Origin: Tamlana sp. 2_MG-2023 | GTDB lineage: Bacteria; Bacteroidota; Bacteroidia; Flavobacteriales; Flavobacteriaceae | Length of the DNA: 64,000 nucleotides | Assembly: GCF_030548465.1 (NCBI RefSeq) | Contig: NZ_JAUOSF010000005.1 | Coordinates: forward strand, 362,035-426,034 | Direction: 5' to 3' | Shown here: in pieces, positions 1 through 8,629 of the stretch | How the letters are laid out: each line of letters opens with the position of its first letter | Numbering within the stretch: position 1 is the stretch's first letter | The notes under the pieces: model-generated | Told to the model about the DNA's origin: nothing | The model's database searches: none | Seen by the model: the letters and a program-made list of their open reading frames with translations, nothing else | Program-made: the position numbers and the translations under genes

Positions 1-300
1 ATTGAATACATCGCAGAATTTTTAAATATTCCATTAATAAAGGATACTTGTGGTAATGCATTGAAACATCATCCTAAAGATTTTACCTGTGTTAGAACTT
101 TGGGTGTTTTATCCGATCACTTCTTAATTAGATGTCATCAAAATGCCATTCATGTATATAAAGATGAACCAAGAAATAGCGGACGAATAGAATTGCTTAA
201 TTATTTAATTGAGCAAAGTTATTCGCATAACTACCACCGTTACGGAAACTTAATGGGTGCTGAATATAACCCAAATGAGAAACCTAGATTTTATGAATAA
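1..300 (+). CDS. 3' end of an unidentified protein (5'-truncated by window edge)
   Basis: The reading frame is open from base 1 with no start needed, so this is the last 99 codons of a longer gene that begins upstream. The tail is rich in His, Tyr and Asn (for example TCGNALKHHPKDFTCV and YSHNYHRYGNLMGAEY) and has no signal peptide or membrane segment. I do not recognise the family. A perfect 7-bp hairpin (304-320) follows the stop and a strong terminator follows at 333-367, so the gene ends its own transcript before rsgA. Confidence 0.75.
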   Translation: MEYIAEFLNIPLIKDTCGNALKHHPKDFTCVRTLGVLSDHFLIRCHQNAIHVYKDEPRNSGRIELLNYLIEQSYSHNYHRYGNLMGAEYNPNEKPRFYE

Positions 301-332
301 AAAGACTTTATAATAAAGTCAAAATTTATAGT

Positions 333-367
333 AAAACCTCGAAACCCTGTTTCGAGGTTTTTTTTTG
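333..367 (+). terminator. Rho-independent terminator
   Basis: AAAACCTCGAAA pairs perfectly with TTTCGAGGTTTT around a 5-nt loop (345-349), followed by an uninterrupted T run to 367. It lies between the truncated first gene and rsgA. Confidence 0.93.
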
Positions 368-388
368 AACAGCGATAAGAAAAGATTA

Positions 389-422
389 TTGTGCACTCTT
401 AAGCTTAAAAGTTGTTAATTTG
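389..422 (+). promoter_or_regulatory. Possible rsgA operon promoter
   Basis: TTG at 389-391 is followed after 23 nt by TTAATTTG (415-422), a near match to the Bacteroidota -7 element TAnnTTTG. It sits 18 nt upstream of the rsgA ATG and after the terminator. The spacing is long and the element imperfect. Confidence 0.4.
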
Positions 423-440
423 CAGTATTAGAGTTTATAA

Positions 441-1391
441 ATGACAGGACAAGTATACAAATCTACAGGCAGCTGGTACACGGTAAAAAATGACTTAGGA
501 CATACCTATGAGTGTCGTATAAAAGGGAAATTCCGCTTAAAAGGTATAAAAAGTACCAACCCCATTGCAGTTGGTGATCTTGTCGATTTTGAATTAGAAA
601 CAGATAACAATCAAGAGTCTGGAGTTATTCATAATATTCATGACCGAAGTAATTATATCGTTCGAAAATCTGTAAATCTATCTAAGCAAACGCATATCAT
701 TGCGGCTAATTTAGATCAGGTTTTTTTAATGATAACCATCAATAATCCGCCTACCCTTAGTAGTTTTATAGATCGTTTTTTGGTAACTGCAGAAGCTTAT
801 TCTATAAAAACCGTTTTACTTTTCAATAAAATAGATGTATACGACCAAGAAACACTGGATGAGGTAAGATACCTAGCGCATATCTATCGAAAAATAGGAT
901 ATGAATGTATTGGTGTTTCAGCGATAACAGGCAAGAATATCGATAAGGTTAAGGCGCTTATGAAGGATAAGGTAAGCATGTTTTCTGGGCATTCTGGTGT
1001 AGGTAAATCGACACTTGTAAATGCTATAGAACCAACATTAAATATTAAAACAAAAGCCATTTCCTCTCAGCACATGCAAGGACAACATACAACGACTTTT
1101 GCTGAAATGTTCGACTTAGATTTTGGAGCTAAAATTATAGATACGCCGGGAATTAAAGGTTTTGGTGTTGTTGATATGGAAAAGGAAGAAGTTGGTGATT
1201 ACTTCCCTGAAATATTCAAGCTAAAACAAGACTGTAAGTTTAATAACTGCCTTCACGTTAAAGAACCGCATTGTGCCGTAAAAAAAGCACTAGATAACGA
1301 TGAAATAGAGTATTCACGTTATCGTAGTTATTTACAAATTATTGAAGGTGAAGACGAGCATTACAGAACAGATATTTGGGATAAGGAATGA
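441..1391 (+). CDS. rsgA: Ribosome small subunit-dependent GTPase A
   Basis: RsgA is a circularly permuted GTPase that checks late 30S ribosomal subunit maturation in the cytosol. The 316-residue protein has the family order: an N-terminal OB-fold (about 1-65), then a permuted G domain with NKID (G4, 129-132), GHSGVGKST (P-loop, 183-191), QHTTT (about 215-219) and DTPG (G3, 234-237). A C-terminal zinc knuckle has C265, C270, H272 and C278. Length is normal. The TGA stop overlaps the dtd start codon (ATGA), pointing to translational coupling and a shared transcript with dtd and the following membrane protein. Confidence 0.97.
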   Translation: MTGQVYKSTGSWYTVKNDLGHTYECRIKGKFRLKGIKSTNPIAVGDLVDFELETDNNQESGVIHNIHDRSNYIVRKSVNLSKQTHIIAANLDQVFLMITINNPPTLSSFIDRFLVTAEAYSIKTVLLFNKIDVYDQETLDEVRYLAHIYRKIGYECIGVSAITGKNIDKVKALMKDKVSMFSGHSGVGKSTLVNAIEPTLNIKTKAISSQHMQGQHTTTFAEMFDLDFGAKIIDTPGIKGFGVVDMEKEEVGDYFPEIFKLKQDCKFNNCLHVKEPHCAVKKALDNDEIEYSRYRSYLQIIEGEDEHYRTDIWDKE

Positions 1392-1840
1392 AAATAGTTA
1401 TTCAACGTGTTTCTAAGGCGAGTGTAACGATTGAAGGAGAGAAAGTTGCAAGTATCAATCAGGGACTTCTAATCCTTTTAGGGATTGTTGCTGAAGACAC
1501 TTCTGAAGACATCAAATGGCTAACCAATAAAATAGTGAATCTTCGTGTTTTTGAAGATGATCATGGTGTTATGAATAATTCGCTTAAAGCTTTAAATGGC
1601 GATGTTATTGTGGTAAGTCAGTTTACTTTACATGCAGGTACAAAAAAAGGAAACCGTCCAAGTTATATAAAAGCAGCAAAGCCAGATGTGGCTATTCCAT
1701 TGTACAATGACTTCGTAAAACAACTTCAACAAGATTTAGGGAAACCTGTGCAAACCGGTCAGTTTGGCGCCGACATGAAAGTCGAACTACTAAACGACGG
1801 ACCAGTAACCATTATCATAGATTCTAAAAACCGAGAATAA
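1388..1840 (+). CDS. dtd: D-aminoacyl-tRNA deacylase
   Basis: Dtd hydrolyses D-amino acids (and glycine mischarged on tRNA-Ala) from tRNA, recycling the tRNA in the cytosol. The 150-residue length is that of the family. Both signature motifs are intact: SQFTL at 77-81 and GPVT at 138-141, whose Gly-cis-Pro blocks L-aminoacyl substrates. The start overlaps the end of rsgA by 4 nt and the stop shares one base with the next ATG, so the three genes are tightly coupled. Confidence 0.97.
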   Translation: MKIVIQRVSKASVTIEGEKVASINQGLLILLGIVAEDTSEDIKWLTNKIVNLRVFEDDHGVMNNSLKALNGDVIVVSQFTLHAGTKKGNRPSYIKAAKPDVAIPLYNDFVKQLQQDLGKPVQTGQFGADMKVELLNDGPVTIIIDSKNRE

Positions 1841-2385
1841 TGGCATCTATATTTGGTCATGGTGTTGTGGGATATGCATTAACAAAATTAGTAGATCAGA
1901 AGGATCTAAAATGGTTGCTTTTTGCAGCTATATTTTCAACTGTTTTGCCTGATTTTGATGTTGTCGCTTTCCGTTTAGGAATTCCTTATGAGCATGCTTT
2001 AGGGCATCGCGGACTTACGCATTCTATTTCATTTGCCTTTTTTTGGGCACTGTTTCTCATGTTAACTTTAGGAAGGAAAAATAAAATCATTTGGTTTTTT
2101 GTTGTTTTATGTTCTACACTTTCTCACGGGGTTTTAGACGCTATGACATCTGGCGGAAAAGGGGTTGGGTTCTTTATTCCTTTTGATAATTCACGCTATT
2201 TTTTTCCGTTCCGACCTATAAAAGTATCACCAATTGGAGTAGATCGCTTTTTTTCAGAATGGGGATTGAAAGTGCTTTATAGTGAATTTGTTTATATTGG
2301 ACTCCCATGTATTATAGTTTTAGTAATTTTATATGCTTATAAAAAATATAATGGACATAAAAAACGCACAATTAATAGTAGATGA
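1840..2385 (+). CDS. YdjM-like (DUF457) inner-membrane metal-dependent hydrolase
   Basis: A 181-residue polytopic membrane protein with about four hydrophobic segments (roughly 25-45, 60-80, 84-100, 150-168). Candidate metal ligands are H7, D38/D40, the motif HRGLTHS (56-62) and HGVLD (96-100). This His/Asp pattern is that of the YdjM/DUF457 group, annotated as metal-dependent hydrolases of unproven substrate. Its start shares one base with the dtd stop, and the MazG gene overlaps its 3' end, so it belongs to the rsgA-dtd transcript. Confidence 0.85.
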   Translation: MASIFGHGVVGYALTKLVDQKDLKWLLFAAIFSTVLPDFDVVAFRLGIPYEHALGHRGLTHSISFAFFWALFLMLTLGRKNKIIWFFVVLCSTLSHGVLDAMTSGGKGVGFFIPFDNSRYFFPFRPIKVSPIGVDRFFSEWGLKVLYSEFVYIGLPCIIVLVILYAYKKYNGHKKRTINSR

Positions 2386-2677
2386 ATGGATTAACGAGCA
2401 CGGTGTTCGTTACTTTAATGAACTTACAAATATGGCGCAACTTACCGAAGAGGTAGGAGAGGTGGCGCGTATTATTGCTAGACGCTATGGCGAACAGAGT
2501 GAAAAGGAAAGTGACAAGGGTAAAGATTTAGGCGAAGAATTAGCCGATGTTTTATTCGTAGTGCTGTGTCTAGCCAATCAAACAGGAGTAGATTTGCAAG
2601 GAGCATTCGATAAAAGAATGGACAAGAAAGCAAAACGAGACCATGATAGGCATCATAATAACGAAAAATTAAAGTAA
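2351..2677 (+). CDS. MazG-like nucleotide pyrophosphohydrolase
   Basis: A short all-alpha NTP pyrophosphohydrolase (108 residues from ATG 2351) that probably removes non-canonical or excess nucleoside triphosphates. The MazG metal-binding signature is present as EEVGE (33-37) and EELAD (62-66). I prefer ATG 2351 (MDIKNAQL) to the in-frame ATG 2333 because the upstream codons lie deeper inside the preceding gene and add residues outside the fold. It overlaps the DUF457 gene by 35 nt. The C-terminus is basic and His-rich. Confidence 0.9.
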   Translation: MDIKNAQLIVDEWINEHGVRYFNELTNMAQLTEEVGEVARIIARRYGEQSEKESDKGKDLGEELADVLFVVLCLANQTGVDLQGAFDKRMDKKAKRDHDRHHNNEKLK

Positions 2678-2713
2678 ATTTACCGCTTCTTTAAAAAAGA
2701 AATTTTCTCGAAT

Positions 2714-3937
2714 ATGCACTTTACACTTCAAAAATCTAAAATAGCAAAACAATCATCTGTTCAAATTACTGGTTCTAAAAGTGAATCAAATCGATTGTTA
2801 TTGCTTCAAGCTTTATATCCAGAATTTAAACTGGAAAATGTTTCAAATTCAGATGATAGTAACTTAATGACAGATGCTTTAAGTTCATCTGAAACTGTCG
2901 TTGATATTCATCACGCAGGAACCGCTATGCGTTTTTTAACGGCATATTTCTCCATTCAAGAAGGTCGTGAAACCGTAATTACGGGATCGAAGCGTATGAA
3001 GGAGCGTCCAATTAAAATATTGGTAAGTGCTTTAAAAGACTTAGGAGCTAAAATTAGTTATGTTGAAAACAAAGGTTTTCCTCCTATAAAGATCAAGGGT
3101 AAAAAGCTCTTGAACAATAAGGTGTCTTTAAAGGCCAATGTAAGTAGTCAATATATTTCAGCTTTGTTGTTAATTGCTTCAAAACTTGAAAACGGTATAG
3201 AGTTAACTTTAGAAGGTGAAATTACTTCAGTACCTTATATTAAAATGACTTTAGCTTTATTAGATGAAATTGGTGTTAAATCATCATTTGAAGGTAACGT
3301 GATCACGGTAAAACCAAATACAGAAAAATTAACTCCCAAAACCTTAACGGTAGAATCCGATTGGTCTTCGGCCTCTTATTACTTCAGTATCGTTGCTTTA
3401 AGCGATATTGGTACAGAAGTTACAATATCATCTTATAAAGAAAATTCATTACAAGGCGATTCAGCTTTAATTGAAATTTATAAAAACTTTGGTGTTTTTG
3501 CTACTTTTAATGGAAACGCTTTAACGATAAAAAAGGAAAGAGTAGGTGAAGAACGTTTGCATTTAGATTTAAGAAATGCACCAGATATCGCGCAAACGAT
3601 CGCAGTGTCTTGTTTTGCCCTAGGAATGCCATGCTATTTAACAGGATTACATACTTTAAAAATTAAGGAAACCGATAGATTGGTAGCCTTAAAAACTGAA
3701 ATTGAAAAATTAGGTGGAGAGGTAAGAATTACTGATGAATCTTTACATTTAAAGGCATCAAAAGATTTTAATAGTTTAGTGCCTATTGCAACGTATAACG
3801 ACCATAGAATGGCTATGGCATTTGCACCAATGGCTTTAAAAGTGCCAATTATTATTGAAGATGCGATGGTGGTTTCAAAGTCATACCCAACGTTTTGGGA
3901 AGACCTTGAGGCTATAGGGTTTCAAATAACTAAATAA
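2714..3937 (+). CDS. aroA: 3-phosphoshikimate 1-carboxyvinyltransferase (EPSP synthase)
   Basis: AroA joins shikimate 3-phosphate and phosphoenolpyruvate to give EPSP, the sixth step of chorismate synthesis. At 407 residues it is somewhat short, as in Bacteroidota. Substrate-binding motifs are visible: GSKSESNR (20-27), HAGTAMRF (67-74), RMKERP (94-99), DWSSASYYF in the second half, IKETDR and NDHRMAMAF near the C-terminus. It starts 36 nt after the MazG stop on the same strand and is probably co-transcribed. No terminator was seen behind it; queA has its own promoter. Confidence 0.96.
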   Translation: MHFTLQKSKIAKQSSVQITGSKSESNRLLLLQALYPEFKLENVSNSDDSNLMTDALSSSETVVDIHHAGTAMRFLTAYFSIQEGRETVITGSKRMKERPIKILVSALKDLGAKISYVENKGFPPIKIKGKKLLNNKVSLKANVSSQYISALLLIASKLENGIELTLEGEITSVPYIKMTLALLDEIGVKSSFEGNVITVKPNTEKLTPKTLTVESDWSSASYYFSIVALSDIGTEVTISSYKENSLQGDSALIEIYKNFGVFATFNGNALTIKKERVGEERLHLDLRNAPDIAQTIAVSCFALGMPCYLTGLHTLKIKETDRLVALKTEIEKLGGEVRITDESLHLKASKDFNSLVPIATYNDHRMAMAFAPMALKVPIIIEDAMVVSKSYPTFWEDLEAIGFQITK

Positions 3938-3952
3938 TAATCACGTATTTAC

Positions 3953-3984
3953 TTGACAAGGCCTATTCTCAGATTGTATATTTG
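3953..3984 (+). promoter_or_regulatory. queA promoter (Bacteroidota type)
   Basis: TTGAC (3953-3957) and TATATTTG (3977-3984) match the -33/-7 consensus TTG...TAnnTTTG with 21 nt between TTG and the -7 element. It lies 32 nt upstream of the queA ATG. Confidence 0.8.
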
Positions 3985-4016
3985 CAGCTTTCTCATAAAA
4001 ATAATAAACAACACCT

Positions 4017-5066
4017 ATGAAATTATCAAACTTCGGTTTCGAATTACCTGATGAATTATTAGCAGAATTTCCTGCTGAAAATAGAGATGAATCTCGTTTA
4101 ATGGTTTTAAATAGAAAAGAGCAAACTATTGAACATAAAATGTTTAAAGATTTAATCGACTATTTTAAAGAGGATGATGTTTTAATTCTGAATAACACTA
4201 AAGTTTTTCCAGCGCGTTTATATGGTAATAAAGAAAAAACTGGAGCGAGAATTGAGGTTTTCTTATTAAGAGAATTAAATGAAGAGCAACGCCTTTGGGA
4301 TGTTTTGGTAGATCCGGCACGTAAAATAAGAATTGGTAACAAGCTTTATTTTGGTGATGATGATACCTTAGTTGCTGAGGTTATTGATAACACCACATCA
4401 AGAGGACGTACTTTGCGTTTCTTATATGATGGGTCTTACAGAGAGTTCCGTTTAAAATTAAATGAACTAGGAGAAACACCACTTCCTAAATATATTAAAA
4501 GAGATGTGCAACCAGAAGATGAAGAGCGTTACCAAACGATTTTCGCTAAAAATGAAGGCGCTGTAGCAGCACCAACTGCTGGTCTTCACTTTTCAAAACA
4601 CTTATTAAAACGTTTAGAAATTAAAGGTGTTAATTTTGCTGAAGTGACTTTACACGTTGGTTTAGGGACTTTTAATCCAGTTGAGGTTGAAGATTTATCG
4701 AAACACAAAATGGATAGCGAAGAACTTAAAATTGATGAAAAAGCGGTAGGTATCGTTAATAAAGGAATTGAAGAAAAACGTCGTGTTTGTGCTGTAGGTA
4801 CAACCGCTATGCGTGCTATTGAAAGTGCGGTGTCTTCAAGTGGTCGCTTAAATGAAATTGAAGGGTGGACCAATAAATTTATCTTTCCTCCATATGAATT
4901 TAGCATCGCTAACAGTATGATTACAAACTTTCATACGCCAAAATCAACATTATTAATGATGGTTTCTGCATTTGCTGGTCACGATTTTATGAAACGTGCT
5001 TACGACGAAGCTGTAAAAGAAGGTTATAAATTCTATAGTTATGGTGATGCGATGTTAATCATCTAA
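4017..5066 (+). CDS. queA: S-adenosylmethionine:tRNA ribosyltransferase-isomerase
   Basis: QueA transfers and isomerises the ribosyl moiety of SAM onto preQ1 at tRNA position 34, making epoxyqueuosine. The 349-residue length is that of the family. Recognisable blocks are the N-terminal [10 protein letters not shown] and SRLMVLNR, the central AAPTAGLHF, and [13 protein letters not shown], followed by TTAMRAIES and [17 protein letters not shown]. It has its own promoter and terminator, so it is a single-gene unit. No other queuosine gene is in the window. Confidence 0.97.
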   Translation: MKLSNFGFELPDELLAEFPAENRDESRLMVLNRKEQTIEHKMFKDLIDYFKEDDVLILNNTKVFPARLYGNKEKTGARIEVFLLRELNEEQRLWDVLVDPARKIRIGNKLYFGDDDTLVAEVIDNTTSRGRTLRFLYDGSYREFRLKLNELGETPLPKYIKRDVQPEDEERYQTIFAKNEGAVAAPTAGLHFSKHLLKRLEIKGVNFAEVTLHVGLGTFNPVEVEDLSKHKMDSEELKIDEKAVGIVNKGIEEKRRVCAVGTTAMRAIESAVSSSGRLNEIEGWTNKFIFPPYEFSIANSMITNFHTPKSTLLMMVSAFAGHDFMKRAYDEAVKEGYKFYSYGDAMLII

Positions 5067-5090
5067 TTTGGAAAAACGTTAAAATATAAT

Positions 5091-5121
5091 AAGAGCCTCT
5101 TTTTTAGGGGCTCTTTTTTTT
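5091..5121 (+). terminator. Rho-independent terminator after queA
   Basis: AAGAGCCTC pairs with GGGGCTCTT (one G-U) around a short T-rich loop, followed by eight T. It begins 25 nt after the queA stop. Confidence 0.92.
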
Positions 5122-5171
5122 GTACACGATGAATGTATTCATTTCAAATCTGTATTCTAATTTGCTTTCAC

Positions 5172-5179
5172 TATTTTTG
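5172..5179 (+). promoter_or_regulatory. rlmN -7 promoter element
   Basis: TATTTTTG matches TAnnTTTG. It ends only 8 nt before the rlmN ATG, which implies a very short or absent 5' leader. No clear TTG is visible at -33. Confidence 0.6.
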
Positions 5180-5187
5180 CAACTCTT

Positions 5188-6228
5188 ATGGCAACAGGAA
5201 AAAAAGACATACGCGCATTAACTAAAGAACAACTTCGAGATTTCTTTGTAAAGGGAGGTGATAAAGCCTTTCGTGGCAATCAAGTTTACGAGTGGTTGTG
5301 GCAAAAAGCAGCACATACTTTTGACGATATGACGAATATTTCAAAAGCAACACGTGATATGCTTGAAGCAAATTTCGTTATCAACCACATTGAAGTGGAC
5401 ACCATGCAACGCAGTAACGATGGTACCGTAAAAAATGCAGTACGATTACATGATGGATTAATCGTAGAATCCGTTTTAATCCCAACAGCTACGCGTACTA
5501 CGGCTTGTGTTTCCAGTCAGGTGGGCTGTAGTTTAGATTGTAAATTTTGTGCAACAGCGCGTTTAAAACGCATGCGGAACCTCAATCCAGATGAAATTTA
5601 CGATCAGGTGGTTGCTATTGACAATGAAAGTAGATTGTATCATAACCGACCTTTAAGTAATATTGTTTTTATGGGTATGGGAGAACCACTCATGAACTAT
5701 AACAATGTAATTAAAGCCATTGATAAAATTACCTCTGAAGAAGGTCTTGGCATGTCCCCAAAGCGTATCACGGTTTCAACTTCTGGAGTGCCAAAGATGA
5801 TTAGAAAGATGGCCGATGATGAGGTGAAATTCAATTTAGCCGTGTCATTACACTCGGCTATTGACGAAGTGCGTACATCTATTATGCCTTTCAATGAAAC
5901 CTTTCCTTTAGAAGATTTACGAGAAGCTTTAGAGTATTGGTACTTAAAAACCAAACGTAAAATAAGTTATGAATATGTCGTTTGGAACGGTATTAATGAC
6001 AGCCAAAAAGATATTGATGCCTTTGTTAAGTTTTGTAAATACGTGCCATGTAAAGTCAATATCATTGAATATAACCCTATTGATGATGGAGAATTTCAAC
6101 AAGCTACCAATGAGGCCTTAGAAAATTATATTTCAACTTTAGAAAAAAATAGAATTGTGGTGAATGTGCGTCGCAGTCGCGGAAAAGATATTGATGCGGC
6201 ATGCGGACAATTAGCGAATAAAACGTAA
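5188..6228 (+). CDS. rlmN: 23S rRNA (adenine(2503)-C(2))-methyltransferase RlmN
   Basis: A radical-SAM enzyme that methylates C2 of A2503 in 23S rRNA and of A37 in some tRNAs. The 346-residue protein has the cluster motif C114-x3-C118-x2-C121 (GCSLDCKFC), and the methyl-carrying cysteine is placed as C339 in AACGQL near the C-terminus. The remaining core (MGMGEPL, ITVSTSGV, NLAVSLH, YVVWNGIND) is typical. It follows the queA terminator and has its own -7 element. Cfr-type resistance enzymes share the fold, but this sequence reads as housekeeping RlmN. Confidence 0.97.
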   Translation: MATGKKDIRALTKEQLRDFFVKGGDKAFRGNQVYEWLWQKAAHTFDDMTNISKATRDMLEANFVINHIEVDTMQRSNDGTVKNAVRLHDGLIVESVLIPTATRTTACVSSQVGCSLDCKFCATARLKRMRNLNPDEIYDQVVAIDNESRLYHNRPLSNIVFMGMGEPLMNYNNVIKAIDKITSEEGLGMSPKRITVSTSGVPKMIRKMADDEVKFNLAVSLHSAIDEVRTSIMPFNETFPLEDLREALEYWYLKTKRKISYEYVVWNGINDSQKDIDAFVKFCKYVPCKVNIIEYNPIDDGEFQQATNEALENYISTLEKNRIVVNVRRSRGKDIDAACGQLANKT

Positions 6229-6247
6229 AAAATTATTTTCTATCACT

Positions 6248-6255
6248 TATATTTG
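6248..6255 (+). promoter_or_regulatory. -7 element for the polyprenyl synthase gene
   Basis: TATATTTG is an exact TAnnTTTG match, 20 nt upstream of the TTG start at 6276. The -33 TTG is not obvious. Confidence 0.55.
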
Positions 6256-6275
6256 AATACTCATAATTCCAGCGT

Positions 6276-7253
6276 TTGAAAATAGTAGAGCAAATTAAAC
6301 AACCTATAGCCTTTGAAATGGAACTTTTCGAACAAAAGTTTCTGTTGTCAATGTCTAGTAAAGTCGCTTTGCTTAACCGAATTACCACCTACATTGTAAA
6401 TAGAAAAGGGAAGCAAATGCGCCCAATGTTTGTGTTTTTAGTGGCTAAAATGGTGTCCAATGGGGAAGTAAGCGAACGTACTTATCGTGGGGCTTCAGTT
6501 ATCGAACTCATTCACACCGCTACTTTAGTGCATGACGATGTGGTGGATGATAGCAACCGTCGTCGCGGCTTTTTCTCTGTAAATGCGCTTTGGAAAAATA
6601 AAATTGCTGTTTTAATTGGTGATTTCCTGCTTTCAAAAGGGCTCCTTTTATCTATTGATAATAACGATTTTGATTTACTGAAAATCATATCGATTGCTGT
6701 TCGCGAAATGAGTGAAGGTGAATTGCTTCAAATTGAAAAAGCACGTAAACTTGATATTACTGAAGCTGTTTACTACGAAATTATTCGTCAGAAAACAGCA
6801 ACCCTAATTGCAGCATGTTGTAGTTTGGGAGCCGCTTCCGTAAAGCCAGATTCAACTCATGTTGAAACCATGCGTAAATTTGGGGAACTTATTGGTATGG
6901 CCTTCCAAATAAAAGATGATTTATTTGATTACGGGAGTGCCAAAATAGGAAAGCCTACCGGTATTGATATCAAAGAGCAAAAAATGACCTTGCCTTTAAT
7001 TTATGTGCTCAACCATGCTTCTAAAGCAGATAAAAAATGGTTAATCAACTCCATTAAAAATCATAATAAAGACACGAAACGTGTTAAAGAAGTGATTGCT
7101 TTTGTGAAGGAAAACGGGGGTCTAGACTATGCTGTTGAAAAAATGAAGCAGTTTCAAAATGAGGCGCTTCAGCTGTTAAATACTTACCCAAGTTCCGAAT
7201 TTAAATCTTCGCTAGAACTTATGGTCAACTACGTGATCGACAGGAAGAAGTAG
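6276..7253 (+). CDS. Long-chain polyprenyl diphosphate synthase
   Basis: A trans-isoprenyl diphosphate synthase (325 residues) that chain-elongates FPP with IPP, probably for the menaquinone side chain. Both Asp-rich Mg-binding motifs are present: DDVVD (87-91, with HDD before it and RRRG after it) and DDLFD (214-218). KGKQMRP (44-50) is the IPP-binding block. The start is a TTG codon: it gives MKIVEQIKQP, the N-terminus I recall for flavobacterial homologues, whereas the next ATG would remove about 14 conserved residues. It lies 47 nt after rlmN. The exact chain length made cannot be read from sequence. Confidence 0.93.
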   Translation: MKIVEQIKQPIAFEMELFEQKFLLSMSSKVALLNRITTYIVNRKGKQMRPMFVFLVAKMVSNGEVSERTYRGASVIELIHTATLVHDDVVDDSNRRRGFFSVNALWKNKIAVLIGDFLLSKGLLLSIDNNDFDLLKIISIAVREMSEGELLQIEKARKLDITEAVYYEIIRQKTATLIAACCSLGAASVKPDSTHVETMRKFGELIGMAFQIKDDLFDYGSAKIGKPTGIDIKEQKMTLPLIYVLNHASKADKKWLINSIKNHNKDTKRVKEVIAFVKENGGLDYAVEKMKQFQNEALQLLNTYPSSEFKSSLELMVNYVIDRKK

Positions 7254-7339
7254 CGATAGAATCTTGTCGTATCAATAAATTGCGTAAATTCATAATTGGT
7301 GTTTTGTAAATTTTCGTATCTAATTGTGTTCCAAAAACT

Positions 7340-8593
7340 ATGAAAAACAAACTTATTATTTTTATCCGTAGAATTCGAGAGCATTTATGGTTCAGGCCAT
7401 TACTGTTTTGTTTGTTGTCGGTAGCTGCGGCTTTATTTGCACATCAAGCGGATGAAACGCCTCTAAATGATTTGGTTCCAGAAATACAAACAGCATCTAT
7501 AGAAGATCTTTTAGATATTTTGTCGGCGAGCATGTTGGTGATCGCCATATTTGCTGTAGGATCCATGCTTTCAGCTTATTCGGCTGCAGGTAGAACCGCA
7601 ACGCCAAGATCATTTAGAATTGTTATTACCGATGATGTTTCTCAATATGCACTTTCAACTTTTATAGGAGCATTTATATTTAGTATTGTGGCTACAGTAG
7701 CCTTAGAAAATGGTTATTATAATAAGGCTGGAAAGTTTATACTCTTTATCATCACTTTAGTGTTTTTTACAGCAGTAATTCTCGTTTTTTTAAGATGGGT
7801 AGATCGTATTTCACGATTAGGAAGATTAGAACACACCATTTTACAAGTTGAAGAAGTTGCTATAGAATCGTTATCAAATTATATTAAAAATCCGCTACGA
7901 AAAGGGGTACCCATAATTGATGACTTTAAAAATGGAAAACCTGTGTTTGCCCATTCTACGGGATATCTTCAAAACATAAACATGGAGCGTTTGCAGGAAT
8001 TGGCAGAAACGTTCGATTTAAGAGTTCGATTAAATTGTTTACCAGGTAAATTTGTAAATGAAAATTTAGAAATCGCCTTTGTGAGTTCAAATAGTAAAAT
8101 AGATATTTCTGAAGTATCTAAAAAGATAAACGAAGCTATTGAAATTGGGCATACAAGGTTGTTTGATGAGGATCCAAGGTTCGGATTAATTACCTTAACG
8201 GAAATTGCCAGTAGGGCTTTATCACCTGGCATTAATGACCCTGGAACAGCCATTCAGATTATTGGTAGCCATGAACGACTCTTTTTTCTGTGGAATGATA
8301 GAAATGAGGAAAAATTAGAAAATAAAGTGGTTTACGACCGTGTAGAAGTTCCTGAAATAGAGATGAACGATTTCTTTGATGATGCTTTTAAACCTATTTC
8401 TAGGGATGGTTCTGGATTTATAGAAGTGATGTTGCGTATGCAAAAGGTATTCTCGTCATTAGATACTATAAATCATTCCGAGATTAAATCGGCTTCAAAA
8501 AAACATTCTAAATATGCATTTACTAGGGCAGTAGCCTCTATTAACGTGGAAGATGATCTTAAAATTTTAAAAAAAGTAGCTTTGTTTAAATAA
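7340..8593 (+). CDS. DUF2254 family membrane protein
   Basis: A 417-residue predicted inner-membrane protein. Four hydrophobic segments lie in the first 155 residues (about 18-36, 64-84, 106-125, 133-152), followed by a soluble domain of about 260 residues containing ASRALSPGINDPGTA. That block and the overall layout are those of the DUF2254 family, whose function is unknown to me. No enzymatic residues stand out. It is 86 nt downstream of the polyprenyl synthase, and its end converges on the transglutaminase operon. Confidence 0.85.
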   Translation: MKNKLIIFIRRIREHLWFRPLLFCLLSVAAALFAHQADETPLNDLVPEIQTASIEDLLDILSASMLVIAIFAVGSMLSAYSAAGRTATPRSFRIVITDDVSQYALSTFIGAFIFSIVATVALENGYYNKAGKFILFIITLVFFTAVILVFLRWVDRISRLGRLEHTILQVEEVAIESLSNYIKNPLRKGVPIIDDFKNGKPVFAHSTGYLQNINMERLQELAETFDLRVRLNCLPGKFVNENLEIAFVSSNSKIDISEVSKKINEAIEIGHTRLFDEDPRFGLITLTEIASRALSPGINDPGTAIQIIGSHERLFFLWNDRNEEKLENKVVYDRVEVPEIEMNDFFDDAFKPISRDGSGFIEVMLRMQKVFSSLDTINHSEIKSASKKHSKYAFTRAVASINVEDDLKILKKVALFK

Positions 8594-8629
8594 TAAATAT
8601 TCCTTTAGAAAACCATAAACGTTAAAGGT

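Noticed and set aside
1..300. Chorismate mutase/DAHP synthase (aromatic genes often lie before rsgA)
   Set aside because: The visible C-terminal sequence does not match the end of that protein, so I leave it unidentified.
4586..4906. Long open frame on the minus strand inside queA
   Set aside because: It is antisense to a clear housekeeping gene, has no domain, and follows from the codon bias of queA.
8594..8629. Terminator between the DUF2254 gene and the transglutaminase gene
   Set aside because: Only a 5-bp AAACC/GGTTT pairing with a long loop is present; too weak to call.
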